Part shown: positions 26,718 through 35,178 of the stretch, piece after piece | Numbering within the stretch: the stretch's first letter is position 1 | How the letters are laid out: the number at the start of each line of letters is the position of its first letter | Assembly (NCBI RefSeq): GCF_000513135.1 | Contig: NZ_BAUV01000042.1 | Coordinates: 1 to 36,373, forward strand | From: Halalkalibacter akibai JCM 9157 | GTDB lineage: Bacteria > Bacillota > Bacilli > Bacillales > Bacillaceae_D | Direction: 5' to 3' | DNA length: 36,373 nt | Notes under the pieces: generated by a model | Seen by the model: only the letters and a program-made list of their open reading frames with translations | Database searches by the model: none | Told to the model about the DNA's origin: nothing | Translations under genes and position numbers: made by a program

Positions 26718-28037
26718 ATGTATACACACGGAACTAGTCGAATAAATGAGCAAGGCCATCTAGAAATTGGTGGCGTCAATACAGTGGAACTTGCAAAGCA
26801 ATATGGAACTCCTTTGTTCGTTTATGATGTTGCATTAATTCGTGAAAAAGCAAAGCAATTTCAAGAAGCATTTACATCTGAAGGAGTGCCATTTCAAGTT
26901 GCGTATGCAAGCAAAGCATTCAGCTGTTTGGCAATGTTTCAATTAGCTGATGAGTTAGGCTTAAGTTTAGATGTTGTCTCAGGCGGTGAATTGTATACGG
27001 CAATGCAAGCCGGCTTCCCAATGGAGCGTGTTCACTTTCATGGAAACAACAAAAGTTTATCAGAGCTCGAGATGGCTGTAGATGCTGGGATTGGCTGTAT
27101 TGTAGTCGATAATTTTTATGAATTACGCGAATTAAGTCGTATTTGTAAAGAACGTCAAAAGCAAATGGATGTCCTCCTTCGTATCACACCAGGCGTAGAG
27201 GCCCATACTCATGATTATATATCTACTGGTCAAGAAGATTCAAAATTTGGTTTTGATCTTGTTAGTGGTCAAGTGCATGAAGCTGTACAAAAAGCACATG
27301 AAGATAAGTTCTTACAACTACTAGGAGTTCATAGTCATATTGGGTCCCAAATCTTTGAAACAACTGGTTTTGTTATGGCTGTAGAGAAAATGTTTGAACT
27401 CGTTGAAGAATGGAGAAAGCAGTTCAACTTTACACCTAAAGTTCTGAATTTAGGTGGTGGTTTTGGAATTCGTTATATTGAAGGCGATACTCCACTACCA
27501 GTAGGGGAATATGTAAAAAAAATGATCGAAGTAGTAAAAGCGAAAGCGACACAATTCGATTTAAAGATGCCTGAAATATGGATTGAGCCTGGTCGTTCAC
27601 TAGTTGGAGATGCAGGAACAACACTTTATACAATTGGTTCACATAAACACATTCCAAACGTACGTGACTATTTAGCAGTCGATGGAGGAATGAGTGATAA
27701 TCTTCGACCTGCCTTGTATCAAGCAGAGTATGAAGGCTTGTTAGCAAATCGTGCTAACGATGTAGCGACAGAAACGTTTTCAATTGCAGGAAAGTGCTGT
27801 GAAAGTGGCGATATGCTAATTTGGGATCTACCATTACCGAAAGCAAATCATGAAGATATTTTAGCTGTATTTTGTACAGGAGCTTACGGGTATGCAATGG
27901 CAAACAACTATAATCGTATCCCACGTCCTGCTGTTGTCTTTGTTGAAGATGGAGAAGCCTCTGAAGTTATTAGACGTGAAAAGTACGAAGATTTAGTTCG
28001 ATTAGATTTACCACTTGCAAAGAAGGTAGTTAAGTAA
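26718..28037 (+). CDS. lysA: Diaminopimelate decarboxylase LysA
   Basis: A 439-residue PLP-dependent enzyme that decarboxylates meso-diaminopimelate to lysine, the last step of lysine synthesis. The PLP lysine is K66 in VAYASKAFSC. Other family motifs are GVHSHIGSQIF, NLGGGFGIRY, EPGRSLVGDAG (phosphate binding) and GKCCESGDML with the catalytic-site cysteine. Length is normal. AAAGGAAG lies just before the ATG. It follows the spoVA operon, as in B. subtilis, separated here by a strong terminator and a structured leader, so it probably has its own control. Confidence 0.97.
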   Translation: MYTHGTSRINEQGHLEIGGVNTVELAKQYGTPLFVYDVALIREKAKQFQEAFTSEGVPFQVAYASKAFSCLAMFQLADELGLSLDVVSGGELYTAMQAGFPMERVHFHGNNKSLSELEMAVDAGIGCIVVDNFYELRELSRICKERQKQMDVLLRITPGVEAHTHDYISTGQEDSKFGFDLVSGQVHEAVQKAHEDKFLQLLGVHSHIGSQIFETTGFVMAVEKMFELVEEWRKQFNFTPKVLNLGGGFGIRYIEGDTPLPVGEYVKKMIEVVKAKATQFDLKMPEIWIEPGRSLVGDAGTTLYTIGSHKHIPNVRDYLAVDGGMSDNLRPALYQAEYEGLLANRANDVATETFSIAGKCCESGDMLIWDLPLPKANHEDILAVFCTGAYGYAMANNYNRIPRPAVVFVEDGEASEVIRREKYEDLVRLDLPLAKKVVK

Positions 28038-28071
28038 CAATTTATAAAAAATAGTTCATTCAGAGACGTAA

Positions 28072-28098
28072 TTACCTATAATTTCGTCTCTTTTTTTC
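28072..28098 (+). terminator. Intrinsic terminator of lysA
   Basis: AGAGACG (28072-28078) and CGTCTCT (28085-28091) form the stem and are followed by a T-rich run. Confidence 0.85.
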
Positions 28099-28151
28099 TT
28101 TAGATTTTTTTAAAATATGGAGCACGTACTGAGAAGTATTGATAAATGATT

Positions 28152-28180
28152 TTGATATTTTATAGGTGCATAGTTATTAA
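28152..28180 (+). promoter_or_regulatory. Candidate sigma-A promoter of the AraC-type regulator gene
   Basis: TTGATA (28152-28157) and TATTAA (28175-28180) are separated by 17 bp. The -35 differs from consensus at one base and the -10 at two. Confidence 0.45.
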
Positions 28181-28241
28181 GTAAAATATAATCAAAAACC
28201 CTTATTTTTGCTTGTATTCTAGGAGGGAGTTGACGAGGAAA

Positions 28242-29123
28242 ATGAAAACTATTAGCTTATTTGATGAGGAACTATTAAATATTGATTACCATCCTTCAGT
28301 TGTCTTTTATTATTTTAAACAATGGGATGTTTATACAATGGAATTTCATGCTCATCCTGCTGTTGAGATTATGTTTGTGATATCTGGTGAATGCTTAGTT
28401 GATCTTGAATCACAAGCAGTCTCCATTAAAAAAGGACAATTTATCTTGATTGATGCGAATGTAAAACATAGGTTGATCGTCAGTGAAGGGAATCCCTGTA
28501 GAATGCTTAATATTGAGTTTTTGTTTAAGGAGAAGAAAAGTAACTTCCCATCGATAAGAGAGCTAGCAAATGAAAATAAATCATTACGGATGTTTTTGAA
28601 TGTAAATAAGCCTTTCATAATCCTCGAAGATCCTAATGAAGTCTACCAAACATTAAAAGGTCTGATCTTGGAAATAGATGAGAAGAATGAAGATAATCAC
28701 ATAATGATTTCACTCCTCATTTCACAATTATTAATTAGGATTGCGAATTTAGTTAACTCAATGGAAAGTAAGAAGATAAGCAGAAATAAGAATCCTTACA
28801 TTAAAAGAACAATAGATTTTATTCATCATAATTACGATCGAGAGATTAAGGTACAAAATATAGCCGATGCTGTTCATTTACATCCAAGCTACTTGCATAG
28901 ATTGTTCAAAACATACATGAACAAGTCAATTTTGGAGTATTTAACAACTCACAGAATGGAAAAAGCAAAAGAATTGCTGCTGAAAACGGATATACCTGTT
29001 TCTGATATATCAGATTATATTGGAATTAATAGTAGGCAGTATTTTAGCACGGTCTTTAAAAAGTATATGAAAATGTCCCCTTCTGAATTTAGAAATTGTG
29101 TTCAAAAAAACATCGGTGGTTGA
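28242..29123 (+). CDS. AraC-family transcriptional regulator with N-terminal cupin domain
   Basis: A 293-residue regulator. The N-terminal cupin-like ligand-binding domain (about 15-100) holds HAHPAVEIMFVISGECLV and KKGQFILIDANVKHRL. The C-terminal region (about 190-290) has two helix-turn-helix motifs, VQNIADAVHLHPSYLHRLFK and IPVSDISDYIGINSRQYFS, ending in the family tail KKYMKMSPSEFR. The ATG at 28242 is chosen, with AGGAGGGAG (28221-28229) about 12 nt upstream; a TTG at 28230 abuts that site. It lies 126 bp before a GH4 glycosidase gene on the same strand and most likely controls it in response to a sugar. The ligand is unknown. Confidence 0.88.
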   Translation: MKTISLFDEELLNIDYHPSVVFYYFKQWDVYTMEFHAHPAVEIMFVISGECLVDLESQAVSIKKGQFILIDANVKHRLIVSEGNPCRMLNIEFLFKEKKSNFPSIRELANENKSLRMFLNVNKPFIILEDPNEVYQTLKGLILEIDEKNEDNHIMISLLISQLLIRIANLVNSMESKKISRNKNPYIKRTIDFIHHNYDREIKVQNIADAVHLHPSYLHRLFKTYMNKSILEYLTTHRMEKAKELLLKTDIPVSDISDYIGINSRQYFSTVFKKYMKMSPSEFRNCVQKNIGG

Positions 29124-29174
29124 TTTAAAGAAGTTAGGATTTTGTACATTAATAAACACAGCAGGTCACAATTT

Positions 29175-29188
29175 TGAAAGCGCTTAAT
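29175..29188 (+). promoter_or_regulatory. Catabolite-responsive element (cre) before the GH4 gene
   Basis: TGAAAGCGCTTAAT matches the CcpA consensus TGWAANCGNTNWCA at 12 of 14 positions, including the central CG. It lies 61 bp before the GH4 start and would repress the gene when glucose is available. Confidence 0.65.
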
Positions 29189-29249
29189 AAATTAAAACGT
29201 TAGAATAATTATAAGGTTAACATTATGCAGGCATAGGAGGCTTCCATTA

Positions 29250-30755
29250 ATGTCATTTAAAGTAACGTTTATTGGTGCAGGAAGTATTGGATTTACAAGA
29301 GGATTATTAAGAGATTTATTGACCGTCAAAGAGTTCCACAACATTGAAGTTGCGTTTACAGACATTAACCAAAAGAATTTAGACATGGTAACGGAATTAT
29401 GTCAACGAGACATTTATGAGAACGGACTAAATATAAGGATTCATGCAACGGCCGATCGCCGCGAAGCACTGAGAGGCGCTAGATATATTTTCACGGTTGT
29501 GAGAATTGGAGGATTGGAGGCGTTCACCCATGATGTTGAAATTCCATTGAAATATGGTGTTGACCAATGCGTGGGAGACACGCTATGTGCTGGAGGAATT
29601 ATGTATGGCCAGCGTGGTATTTCGGAAATGTTGAATATTTGTAAAGACATTCGTGAAGTAGCGGAACCTAATTGTTTACAGTTAAATTATGCAAATCCAA
29701 TGGCAATGCTTACATGGGCTTGTAACAAGTACGGCAAAGTGAGAACGATTGGGTTGTGTCACGGTGTACAAGGAGGTCATAGACAGATCTCTGAGGTTTT
29801 TGGTTTAAACAAAAATGAAGTAGACATCATTTGTGCAGGAATAAACCATCAAACGTGGTATATCCAAATTAAACACAAAGGTGAAGACCTGACAGGAAGG
29901 CTTCTAGAAGCATTTGAAAGTCATCCAGAATTTAGTAAGACAGAGAAAGTACGCATTGATATGTTAAGAAGATTTGGTTACTATAGTACCGAATCTAATG
30001 GTCATTTAAGTGAATACGTACCATGGTATAGAAAGAGACCAGAGGAGATAAACGATTGGATTGACCTTGGAACGTGGATCAATGGAGAAACTGGAGGGTA
30101 TTTAAGAGTTTGTACTGAAGGACGTAGCTGGTTTGAAACAGATTTTCCTAATTGGATGAAAGAGCCAGCGTTTGTTTATAAGGAAGAAGATCGAGGAGAA
30201 GAGCATGGATCTTATATAATAGAAGGCTTGGAAACGGGAAGAATATATAGAGGACATTTTAATGTCATTAACAATGGCATTATCTCTAACCTTCCAGATG
30301 ACGCAATTATTGAAGCGCCTGGATATGTTGATCATAATGGAATTAGTATGCCACATGTAGGAGAACTTCCACTTGGGTGTGCAGCTGTATGTAATACAAG
30401 TGTTTCAGTGCAACGATTAGCAGTTGAAGCCGCAGTTAGAGGAGATGATCAACTTTTAAGGCAAGCTTTTATGATGGATCCCCTGGTTGGTGCTATTTGC
30501 AATCCTCCAGAAATATGGCAAATGGTAGACGAAATGCTTGTGGCACAAGCCGAGTGGTTGCCACAATACAAGGAAGCCATTCTTGCTGCTAATAAACGTA
30601 TGGCATCAGGCACGTTACTTGCTACAAAAAATTACAATGGTGCAGCTAGACTTAAGACTAAAACAGTTAAAGAAATGCAGAAAAATCGAGATGATGCAAA
30701 TAAGAATGCAAGAGAATCAGATAAAGCAAAAGAACGTCCTTCTATAAAAAAATAA
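29250..30755 (+). CDS. melA: GH4-family glycosidase, probable alpha-galactosidase
   Basis: A 501-residue NAD- and metal-dependent glycosidase of family 4, acting in the cytoplasm. The NAD motif is GAGSIGFTRG (9-18). The metal site uses C170 (CHGVQGGH) and H200 (AGINHQTWY); NYANPMAM (146-153) binds the sugar. The CHGV and INHQTW versions are typical of the alpha-galactosidase (MelA) subgroup rather than 6-phospho-glycosidases, but alpha-glucosidase or glucuronidase activity is not excluded. AGGAGG (29235-29240) lies 9 nt before the ATG. The last 35 residues are unusually rich in K, N, D and R, a tail not needed for the fold. It is longer than B. subtilis MelA (432 residues). Neighbouring sugar sensor and ChvE genes fit a role in oligosaccharide use. 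Confidence 0.85.
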   Translation: MSFKVTFIGAGSIGFTRGLLRDLLTVKEFHNIEVAFTDINQKNLDMVTELCQRDIYENGLNIRIHATADRREALRGARYIFTVVRIGGLEAFTHDVEIPLKYGVDQCVGDTLCAGGIMYGQRGISEMLNICKDIREVAEPNCLQLNYANPMAMLTWACNKYGKVRTIGLCHGVQGGHRQISEVFGLNKNEVDIICAGINHQTWYIQIKHKGEDLTGRLLEAFESHPEFSKTEKVRIDMLRRFGYYSTESNGHLSEYVPWYRKRPEEINDWIDLGTWINGETGGYLRVCTEGRSWFETDFPNWMKEPAFVYKEEDRGEEHGSYIIEGLETGRIYRGHFNVINNGIISNLPDDAIIEAPGYVDHNGISMPHVGELPLGCAAVCNTSVSVQRLAVEAAVRGDDQLLRQAFMMDPLVGAICNPPEIWQMVDEMLVAQAEWLPQYKEAILAANKRMASGTLLATKNYNGAARLKTKTVKEMQKNRDDANKNARESDKAKERPSIKK

Positions 30756-30769
30756 GCAATAATCTTCCG

Positions 30770-30822
30770 GCCCTATTTAACCCTTCTATTATTTTACATA
30801 GAGGTTTATGTGGGCTTTTTTA
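30770..30822 (+). terminator. Intrinsic terminator after the GH4 gene
   Basis: An imperfect long hairpin pairs GCCC (30770-30773) with GGGC (30812-30815), AACC (30779-30782) with GGTT (30803-30806) and CTAT (30786-30789) with ATAG (30798-30801), followed by a T run. Confidence 0.65.
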
Positions 30823-30905
30823 GTTTTGTTTTTTACTGATGTCCTTTTACTTAACAATTCGTATGTGTAAAAAAACAAAAATGTGTTATTCAAAAACGGT
30901 TATAG

Positions 30906-30927
30906 TATAATAATGAAAACGCTTTAG
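30906..30927 (+). promoter_or_regulatory. -10 box and cre site of the sugar-sensor operon
   Basis: A consensus -10 TATAAT (30906-30911) is followed at once by TGAAAACGCTTTAG (30914-30927), matching the cre consensus at 12 of 14 positions. No good -35 is visible, which suggests an activator-dependent promoter. A cre just downstream of -10 would block transcription when CcpA is active. Confidence 0.6.
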
Positions 30928-30961
30928 AGAAAAATAGTTTTTGAATGGAAGTGATTGAATT

Positions 30962-31939
30962 TTGAAACAAAACAAATTTGTACTCGCAGGTCTAATGGCA
31001 ATTATCAGCGTCTCCTTTATTTTATCTATACATTTTTTCTTGAAAACATTGGATTTATCAATTCCTATTGTGGCTGGCGAAAGCGAAAATCATTCGAAGC
31101 CTCATTTTGTCTTGATTGTCCAAGAATTAGAGAACCCTTATTTACTTGAACTATTTGAGGGGGCAAAAAATGCAGCAGAGTTAAATGATGTAACGATAGA
31201 GTTAAAGGGTACGAAGCAGACTAATTTGGACGACCATATGAAGTTAATTGAGATGGCGATTGCATCAAAAGTTGATGGAATATTGACTCAGGGGTTATCT
31301 AATGAGTTTGAACCTGTTTTTCAAAAAGCTATCGACAAAGGAATTCCGCTCATTTTAGTTGATTCTAATTTGGAGAACAATGATTTTGTAACGTATATTG
31401 GAACTGATAATTATGAAGCTGGCTATAGAATGGGGTTAATGATCTCAAGTGAAATACAAGAAGAAACGAAAGTTGGAGTATTGACAGGAAGCCTTATACC
31501 TAACAATTTAAATGAAAGAGTTCAAGGTTTTCTTGATGCAATTGAGGTTGATAAACGAATTAAGGTAGTTGCCATTGAAAGCTCGAACTTAAGTAAAATA
31601 CAGGGAGCAGAGAAAACTTACCAAATGTTAAGGAATGATCCTGATATTTCTATTTTATACGGTACGAGTGCTTTAGATAGCCAAGGTATAGCAGAAGGGA
31701 TTAGAAAAGCTAACCTGGAAGGAGAAATCAGTGTTTATGCTTTCGATGCATTGGAAGACACGATTGAATTACTAAAAAAAGGTGATATAGATTTACTTAT
31801 GAAACAAGAGCCTTATCTAATGGGACAGACAGGAGTCAACTTGTTAATAGATGTAATGAATGGTCAAAAAATAAAGAAAGAGTACCATATTCCACCGACT
31901 CTTTTGAGGAAAGTAGATGTGGAAGATGAATTTAAATAA
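30962..31939 (+). CDS. Membrane-anchored periplasmic-binding-type sugar sensor (XylFII-like)
   Basis: A 325-residue protein with the Peripla_BP_4 fold (sugar-binding, LacI-like). One hydrophobic segment at about 7-27 anchors or exports it. There is no cysteine for a lipobox. The binding domain starts near 47 with FVLIVQELENPYLLELFEGA, followed by GTKQTNLDDHMKLIEMAIASKVDGI, IPLILVDSN and TGSLIPNNLNERVQGF. The start is TTG at 30962, with GGAAGTGA (30948-30955) 6 nt upstream. It overlaps the following kinase gene by 23 bp. In Clostridium the XylFII protein of this kind senses xylose outside the cell and controls a LytS kinase; by architecture and gene order this protein has the same job. The sugar itself is not predictable. 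Confidence 0.85.
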   Translation: MKQNKFVLAGLMAIISVSFILSIHFFLKTLDLSIPIVAGESENHSKPHFVLIVQELENPYLLELFEGAKNAAELNDVTIELKGTKQTNLDDHMKLIEMAIASKVDGILTQGLSNEFEPVFQKAIDKGIPLILVDSNLENNDFVTYIGTDNYEAGYRMGLMISSEIQEETKVGVLTGSLIPNNLNERVQGFLDAIEVDKRIKVVAIESSNLSKIQGAEKTYQMLRNDPDISILYGTSALDSQGIAEGIRKANLEGEISVYAFDALEDTIELLKKGDIDLLMKQEPYLMGQTGVNLLIDVMNGQKIKKEYHIPPTLLRKVDVEDEFK

Positions 31940-33371
31940 TAGAATTAGAATACCGATAAGAACTAAACTGTTTATATTTTTTATCGTCCTTTTTATTATA
32001 TTAAGCAGTTTGTCTCTTTTTATTTTCTTCAGCTATAAGCAAACAATTCAGCAATATGATCATATTCAAGAACGCTTTTTTTTATTAAATGATGTCTCAC
32101 AAAAATCTACCAAAGCATACGAGTCAATGGATGCTTTTCTCAATCGACAATTGACTAGTGATTTAGAGCAATATACAAATAGTCGAGAGGAACTTGTGAC
32201 AGTTAAAAATTTATTAATGGAAAGATTTGAAAGTGACCATATTCATTTTAGCTTGAGAAATTATTTAAATATGATTGATAGTTTACTAGAAGAGTGTGAC
32301 CAGGCAATTGAAGCTTTTTTAGAAGATGACCTTGAAGTGTATTCTGCAAAGCAAAAAGAAGCTTTTATGTTAGTTGGATTTATACAAGATCAGACGTTAA
32401 CTCTATTAAATGACGACCTCTCGATGTTTCAGACATATTATGATGCTTTAAATAAAAGAAACAATGATATGCAATATACGTTATTGTTTATGTCCATTGC
32501 TATATTCTCGTTGGGCTTGTTAATTTCTTATTTTTTTAGTCACAGCATGACTAAACCAATTTATGAGCTAACGCGAACTGCTCGCGAAGTCGCAATTGGA
32601 AAGTTAGACGGGCCTAAATTAACTGAATCAAATGATGAAATTGGCTTTTTATCGCAATCCTTTAATAAAATGCGGACAGATTTATCTTACTTTGTAAAGC
32701 AAATTAAGGAAAAATCAGAGCAAGATAAACTATTAAAGGAGATGGAATTAAAAAGTTTACAAAGTCAAATCAATCCACATTTTTTATTTAACACATTAAA
32801 TACGATCTCCAAATGTGCTTTATTAGAAGGATCAGATAAAGTATATAAATTAATTAATTCCATTTCTAAATTGCTCCGTTATAATTTAGGTGTTATGGAC
32901 AAGCCTGTTACTTTGTTAGAGGAAATTAATGTTGTAAAAGAATATTTTTACATTCAAAAAACAAGGTTTGAAGAGCGGGTTGATTTTAAAGTTGATGTGG
33001 ACGATGATTGTTTGTTAATGAAAATTCCTATTTTAACGCTTCAACCTCTCGTTGAGAACGCTTTTATTCATGGGATTGAGCCGTACGAACAAAGAGGGTT
33101 AATTGAGATTGAAGGCTATAAAGAAGGGGAATTTATCGTATTAAAGATAAAAGACAACGGTATTGGTATGGACGAACAAACAAGTAAATCATTACTAGAT
33201 CAATCTAACGACCGTTTCTCTAAGTCGAATGGCCACTCAACAGGACTTGGGGTAAAGAATGTTATTAGAAGGTTGGAGTTATTTTATCAATCTGATGATC
33301 TCATTAACCTTCAATCAGAGGTTGGAAAAGGAACTATCATTGAATTGAGGTTGCCATTACAAGTTAAGTAG
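31917..33371 (+). CDS. LytS/YesM-type sensor histidine kinase
   Basis: A 484-residue kinase. Two membrane segments (about 18-41 and 190-211) bracket a helical extracytoplasmic domain of about 150 residues, likely the docking surface for the upstream sugar-binding protein. A HAMP domain (about 212-264) is followed by a His_kinase domain with phosphoacceptor H288 in QINPHFLFNTLNTISK, the signature of the YesM/LytS class. The ATPase domain has LQPLVENAFIHG, KDNGIGMD and STGLGVKNVIRRL. The ATG at 31917 follows GAGGA (31906-31910) inside the preceding gene; another ATG at 31926 is possible. It stands 12 bp before its response regulator gene. Confidence 0.9.
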   Translation: MWKMNLNNRIRIPIRTKLFIFFIVLFIILSSLSLFIFFSYKQTIQQYDHIQERFFLLNDVSQKSTKAYESMDAFLNRQLTSDLEQYTNSREELVTVKNLLMERFESDHIHFSLRNYLNMIDSLLEECDQAIEAFLEDDLEVYSAKQKEAFMLVGFIQDQTLTLLNDDLSMFQTYYDALNKRNNDMQYTLLFMSIAIFSLGLLISYFFSHSMTKPIYELTRTAREVAIGKLDGPKLTESNDEIGFLSQSFNKMRTDLSYFVKQIKEKSEQDKLLKEMELKSLQSQINPHFLFNTLNTISKCALLEGSDKVYKLINSISKLLRYNLGVMDKPVTLLEEINVVKEYFYIQKTRFEERVDFKVDVDDDCLLMKIPILTLQPLVENAFIHGIEPYEQRGLIEIEGYKEGEFIVLKIKDNGIGMDEQTSKSLLDQSNDRFSKSNGHSTGLGVKNVIRRLELFYQSDDLINLQSEVGKGTIIELRLPLQVK

Positions 33372-33383
33372 GGAGTGAAGTAA

Positions 33384-34934
33384 ATGTATAGAGTGTTGAT
33401 CGTAGATGATGAAACCATTGAAAGAAAGGGACTCCATAAAATTATTTCTGATCAATACCCTTCAGTCGTTATTGAAGAAGCCGAAAATGGAAGAATGGCT
33501 CTATTAAAAGCAGAACAATTCCGACCAGATGTTGTTTTTATGGATATTAAAATGCCAGGAATTGATGGCGTGGAAGCGGCTAGAGAAATAAAGAAAATGA
33601 ACGAGTCTGTACAAATTATTATGGTGACTGCATTTGACACCTTTGAATATGCTCGTCAAGTTATGAAGATTGGTGTTAAAGATTACATCTTAAAACCAAG
33701 TTCAAGAGAGGAAATAATCGACCCCTTAGCAAAAATTTTCAACCAAATTGAAGAAGAAAGAGTGAAAAGGACTGAAGAAATTATTTTAAAAGACAATTAT
33801 CGTCGTGCATTGTCAATCGTTCAATCGAGAGTTATTACCTCTATGCTAATGGATGGTTCCTCTCGCGAGAGTGTTTTTGAATTAGAATGGGAAGAAAATT
33901 TTCAAAAAGAGAGTTTTATTATGGTGTTTGAATTTCAAACCGCTAAAAATGAAAAAATCATTAGTATTCACGATATTATGAATTTCCTTCAAGCTGAGTT
34001 AAATCATTTTTTTCCGAATCATTTTATTGGAGAAGATAAGATGAATCGTTTACCAGTATTAATTCAAGTTGGAAAAAGAGAGAGCAATCAGAAAATTGGT
34101 GTGAGGGACTTGGCTGTCACATGCGGGAAAGAAATCATTAAAAAGGTTCAATCATTCTATCCGAACTATAATCTATCAATTGGGATTGGAAGAGTTTACA
34201 ACGAAATAGAAAAATTTGTGCAATCGTATCACGAAGCTTTATTTGCTCTTTCCTCATTAAAACAACCAAATACTTGTGAATATTACAATCAGCACCTGAA
34301 GAGTAAACCAACAGAAGGAACAATTGCTTATCCGTATCAATCTGAAAAACTACTTTTAGAAACCATTACTTCGGGAGATAAAGAAAAAGTAGCCACTCGA
34401 TATCGAAAGTATATGGAGGAGCTTACCTATTATTGTGAACAGAGGAATGAAACGGTTGAGGAAAAGCTCTCGGAATTTATTGTATTGTTAGATAGACAAA
34501 TAATCGACAGCGGAATCTCTCTTCAAACATCTTTAGATTGTCAATCAATCTCGCAATTTCAAGATAAGTTAGTGCAAATTGCTAATCACATTTATATGAT
34601 GTACTATTCCAAAAACCAAGATGTGATGTTAGTAGCAAAAGACTATATCATTGAACACTATGAAAAAGCTCTTACACTAGAAGAAGTAGCAGAAGTTGTT
34701 CAATTAAGTCCGCAATATTTCAGTAAAATTTTTAAAGAGCGGGTTGGTAGTTCATTTATTGATTATCTAACCGAGTTGAGAGTAGAAAAAGCAAAAGATC
34801 TAATGCGGAGCAAAGGAATAAGTGTAAAAGAAGTATGTTATGAGGTCGGGTATAAAGATCCTAATTATTTTAGTCGGGTATTCAAAAAGCACACAGGAAT
34901 CTCTCCGAGTGATTATCGTTCAAACATTAAATAA
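33384..34934 (+). CDS. YesN-type response regulator (receiver plus AraC DNA-binding domain)
   Basis: A 516-residue regulator. The N-terminal receiver (1-120) has D8-D9, phosphoacceptor D54 (VFMDIKMPG) and the lysine of DYILKPSS. A middle region of about 270 residues resembles the linker of YesN-like proteins. The C-terminal AraC domain (about 412-516) has LTLEEVAEVVQLSPQYFSKIF and ISVKEVCYEVGYKDPNYFSR. GGGAGTGAAG precedes the ATG. It completes the sensor-kinase-regulator operon and ends in a strong terminator just before the regulatory region of chvE, its most likely target. AraC-type YesN proteins usually activate adjacent sugar transporter genes. Confidence 0.9.
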   Translation: MYRVLIVDDETIERKGLHKIISDQYPSVVIEEAENGRMALLKAEQFRPDVVFMDIKMPGIDGVEAAREIKKMNESVQIIMVTAFDTFEYARQVMKIGVKDYILKPSSREEIIDPLAKIFNQIEEERVKRTEEIILKDNYRRALSIVQSRVITSMLMDGSSRESVFELEWEENFQKESFIMVFEFQTAKNEKIISIHDIMNFLQAELNHFFPNHFIGEDKMNRLPVLIQVGKRESNQKIGVRDLAVTCGKEIIKKVQSFYPNYNLSIGIGRVYNEIEKFVQSYHEALFALSSLKQPNTCEYYNQHLKSKPTEGTIAYPYQSEKLLLETITSGDKEKVATRYRKYMEELTYYCEQRNETVEEKLSEFIVLLDRQIIDSGISLQTSLDCQSISQFQDKLVQIANHIYMMYYSKNQDVMLVAKDYIIEHYEKALTLEEVAEVVQLSPQYFSKIFKERVGSSFIDYLTELRVEKAKDLMRSKGISVKEVCYEVGYKDPNYFSRVFKKHTGISPSDYRSNIK

Positions 34935-34937
34935 TTT

Positions 34938-34976
34938 GAAAGCTTTCATCCTCAAAAAAGGGTGAAAGCTTTTTCA
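34938..34976 (+). terminator. Intrinsic terminator of the sensor operon
   Basis: AAAGCTTTCATCCT (34939-34952) pairs with AGGGTGAAAGCTTT (34959-34972), a 14-bp stem with one G-U pair, followed by Ts. Confidence 0.92.
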
Positions 34977-34986
34977 ATATTCGCGC

Positions 34987-35021
34987 AAAATAATGCTACT
35001 GAATTAAAATAATGCTAAAAG
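34987..35021 (+). promoter_or_regulatory. Direct repeat upstream of chvE, candidate YesN operator
   Basis: AAAATAATGCTA occurs at 34987-34998 and again at 35006-35017, 19 bp apart and on the same side of the helix within about two turns. The second copy continues as AATGCTAAAAG (35011-35021), an 11-mer that recurs at 36331-36341 after chvE. AraC-type regulators often bind such tandem half-sites. The binding role is inference. Confidence 0.45.
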
Positions 35022-35134
35022 TTTAAATTGAACAGTTAAAACTATAACTAACAAAATGAAAATAGGTAAGGATAACATACTTATATGCTATATATTTAGA
35101 TATTAATGTGATCAGGAATAAATTAAGATAGGGA

Positions 35135-35148
35135 TGTAAGCGTAATCA
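35135..35148 (+). promoter_or_regulatory. cre site in the chvE leader
   Basis: TGTAAGCGTAATCA matches the CcpA consensus at 13 of 14 positions and lies 30 bp before the chvE start. It is the best cre in the window. Confidence 0.7.
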
Positions 35149-35178
35149 TAATATAAAAGAAATATAGGGGGAAAAGTT

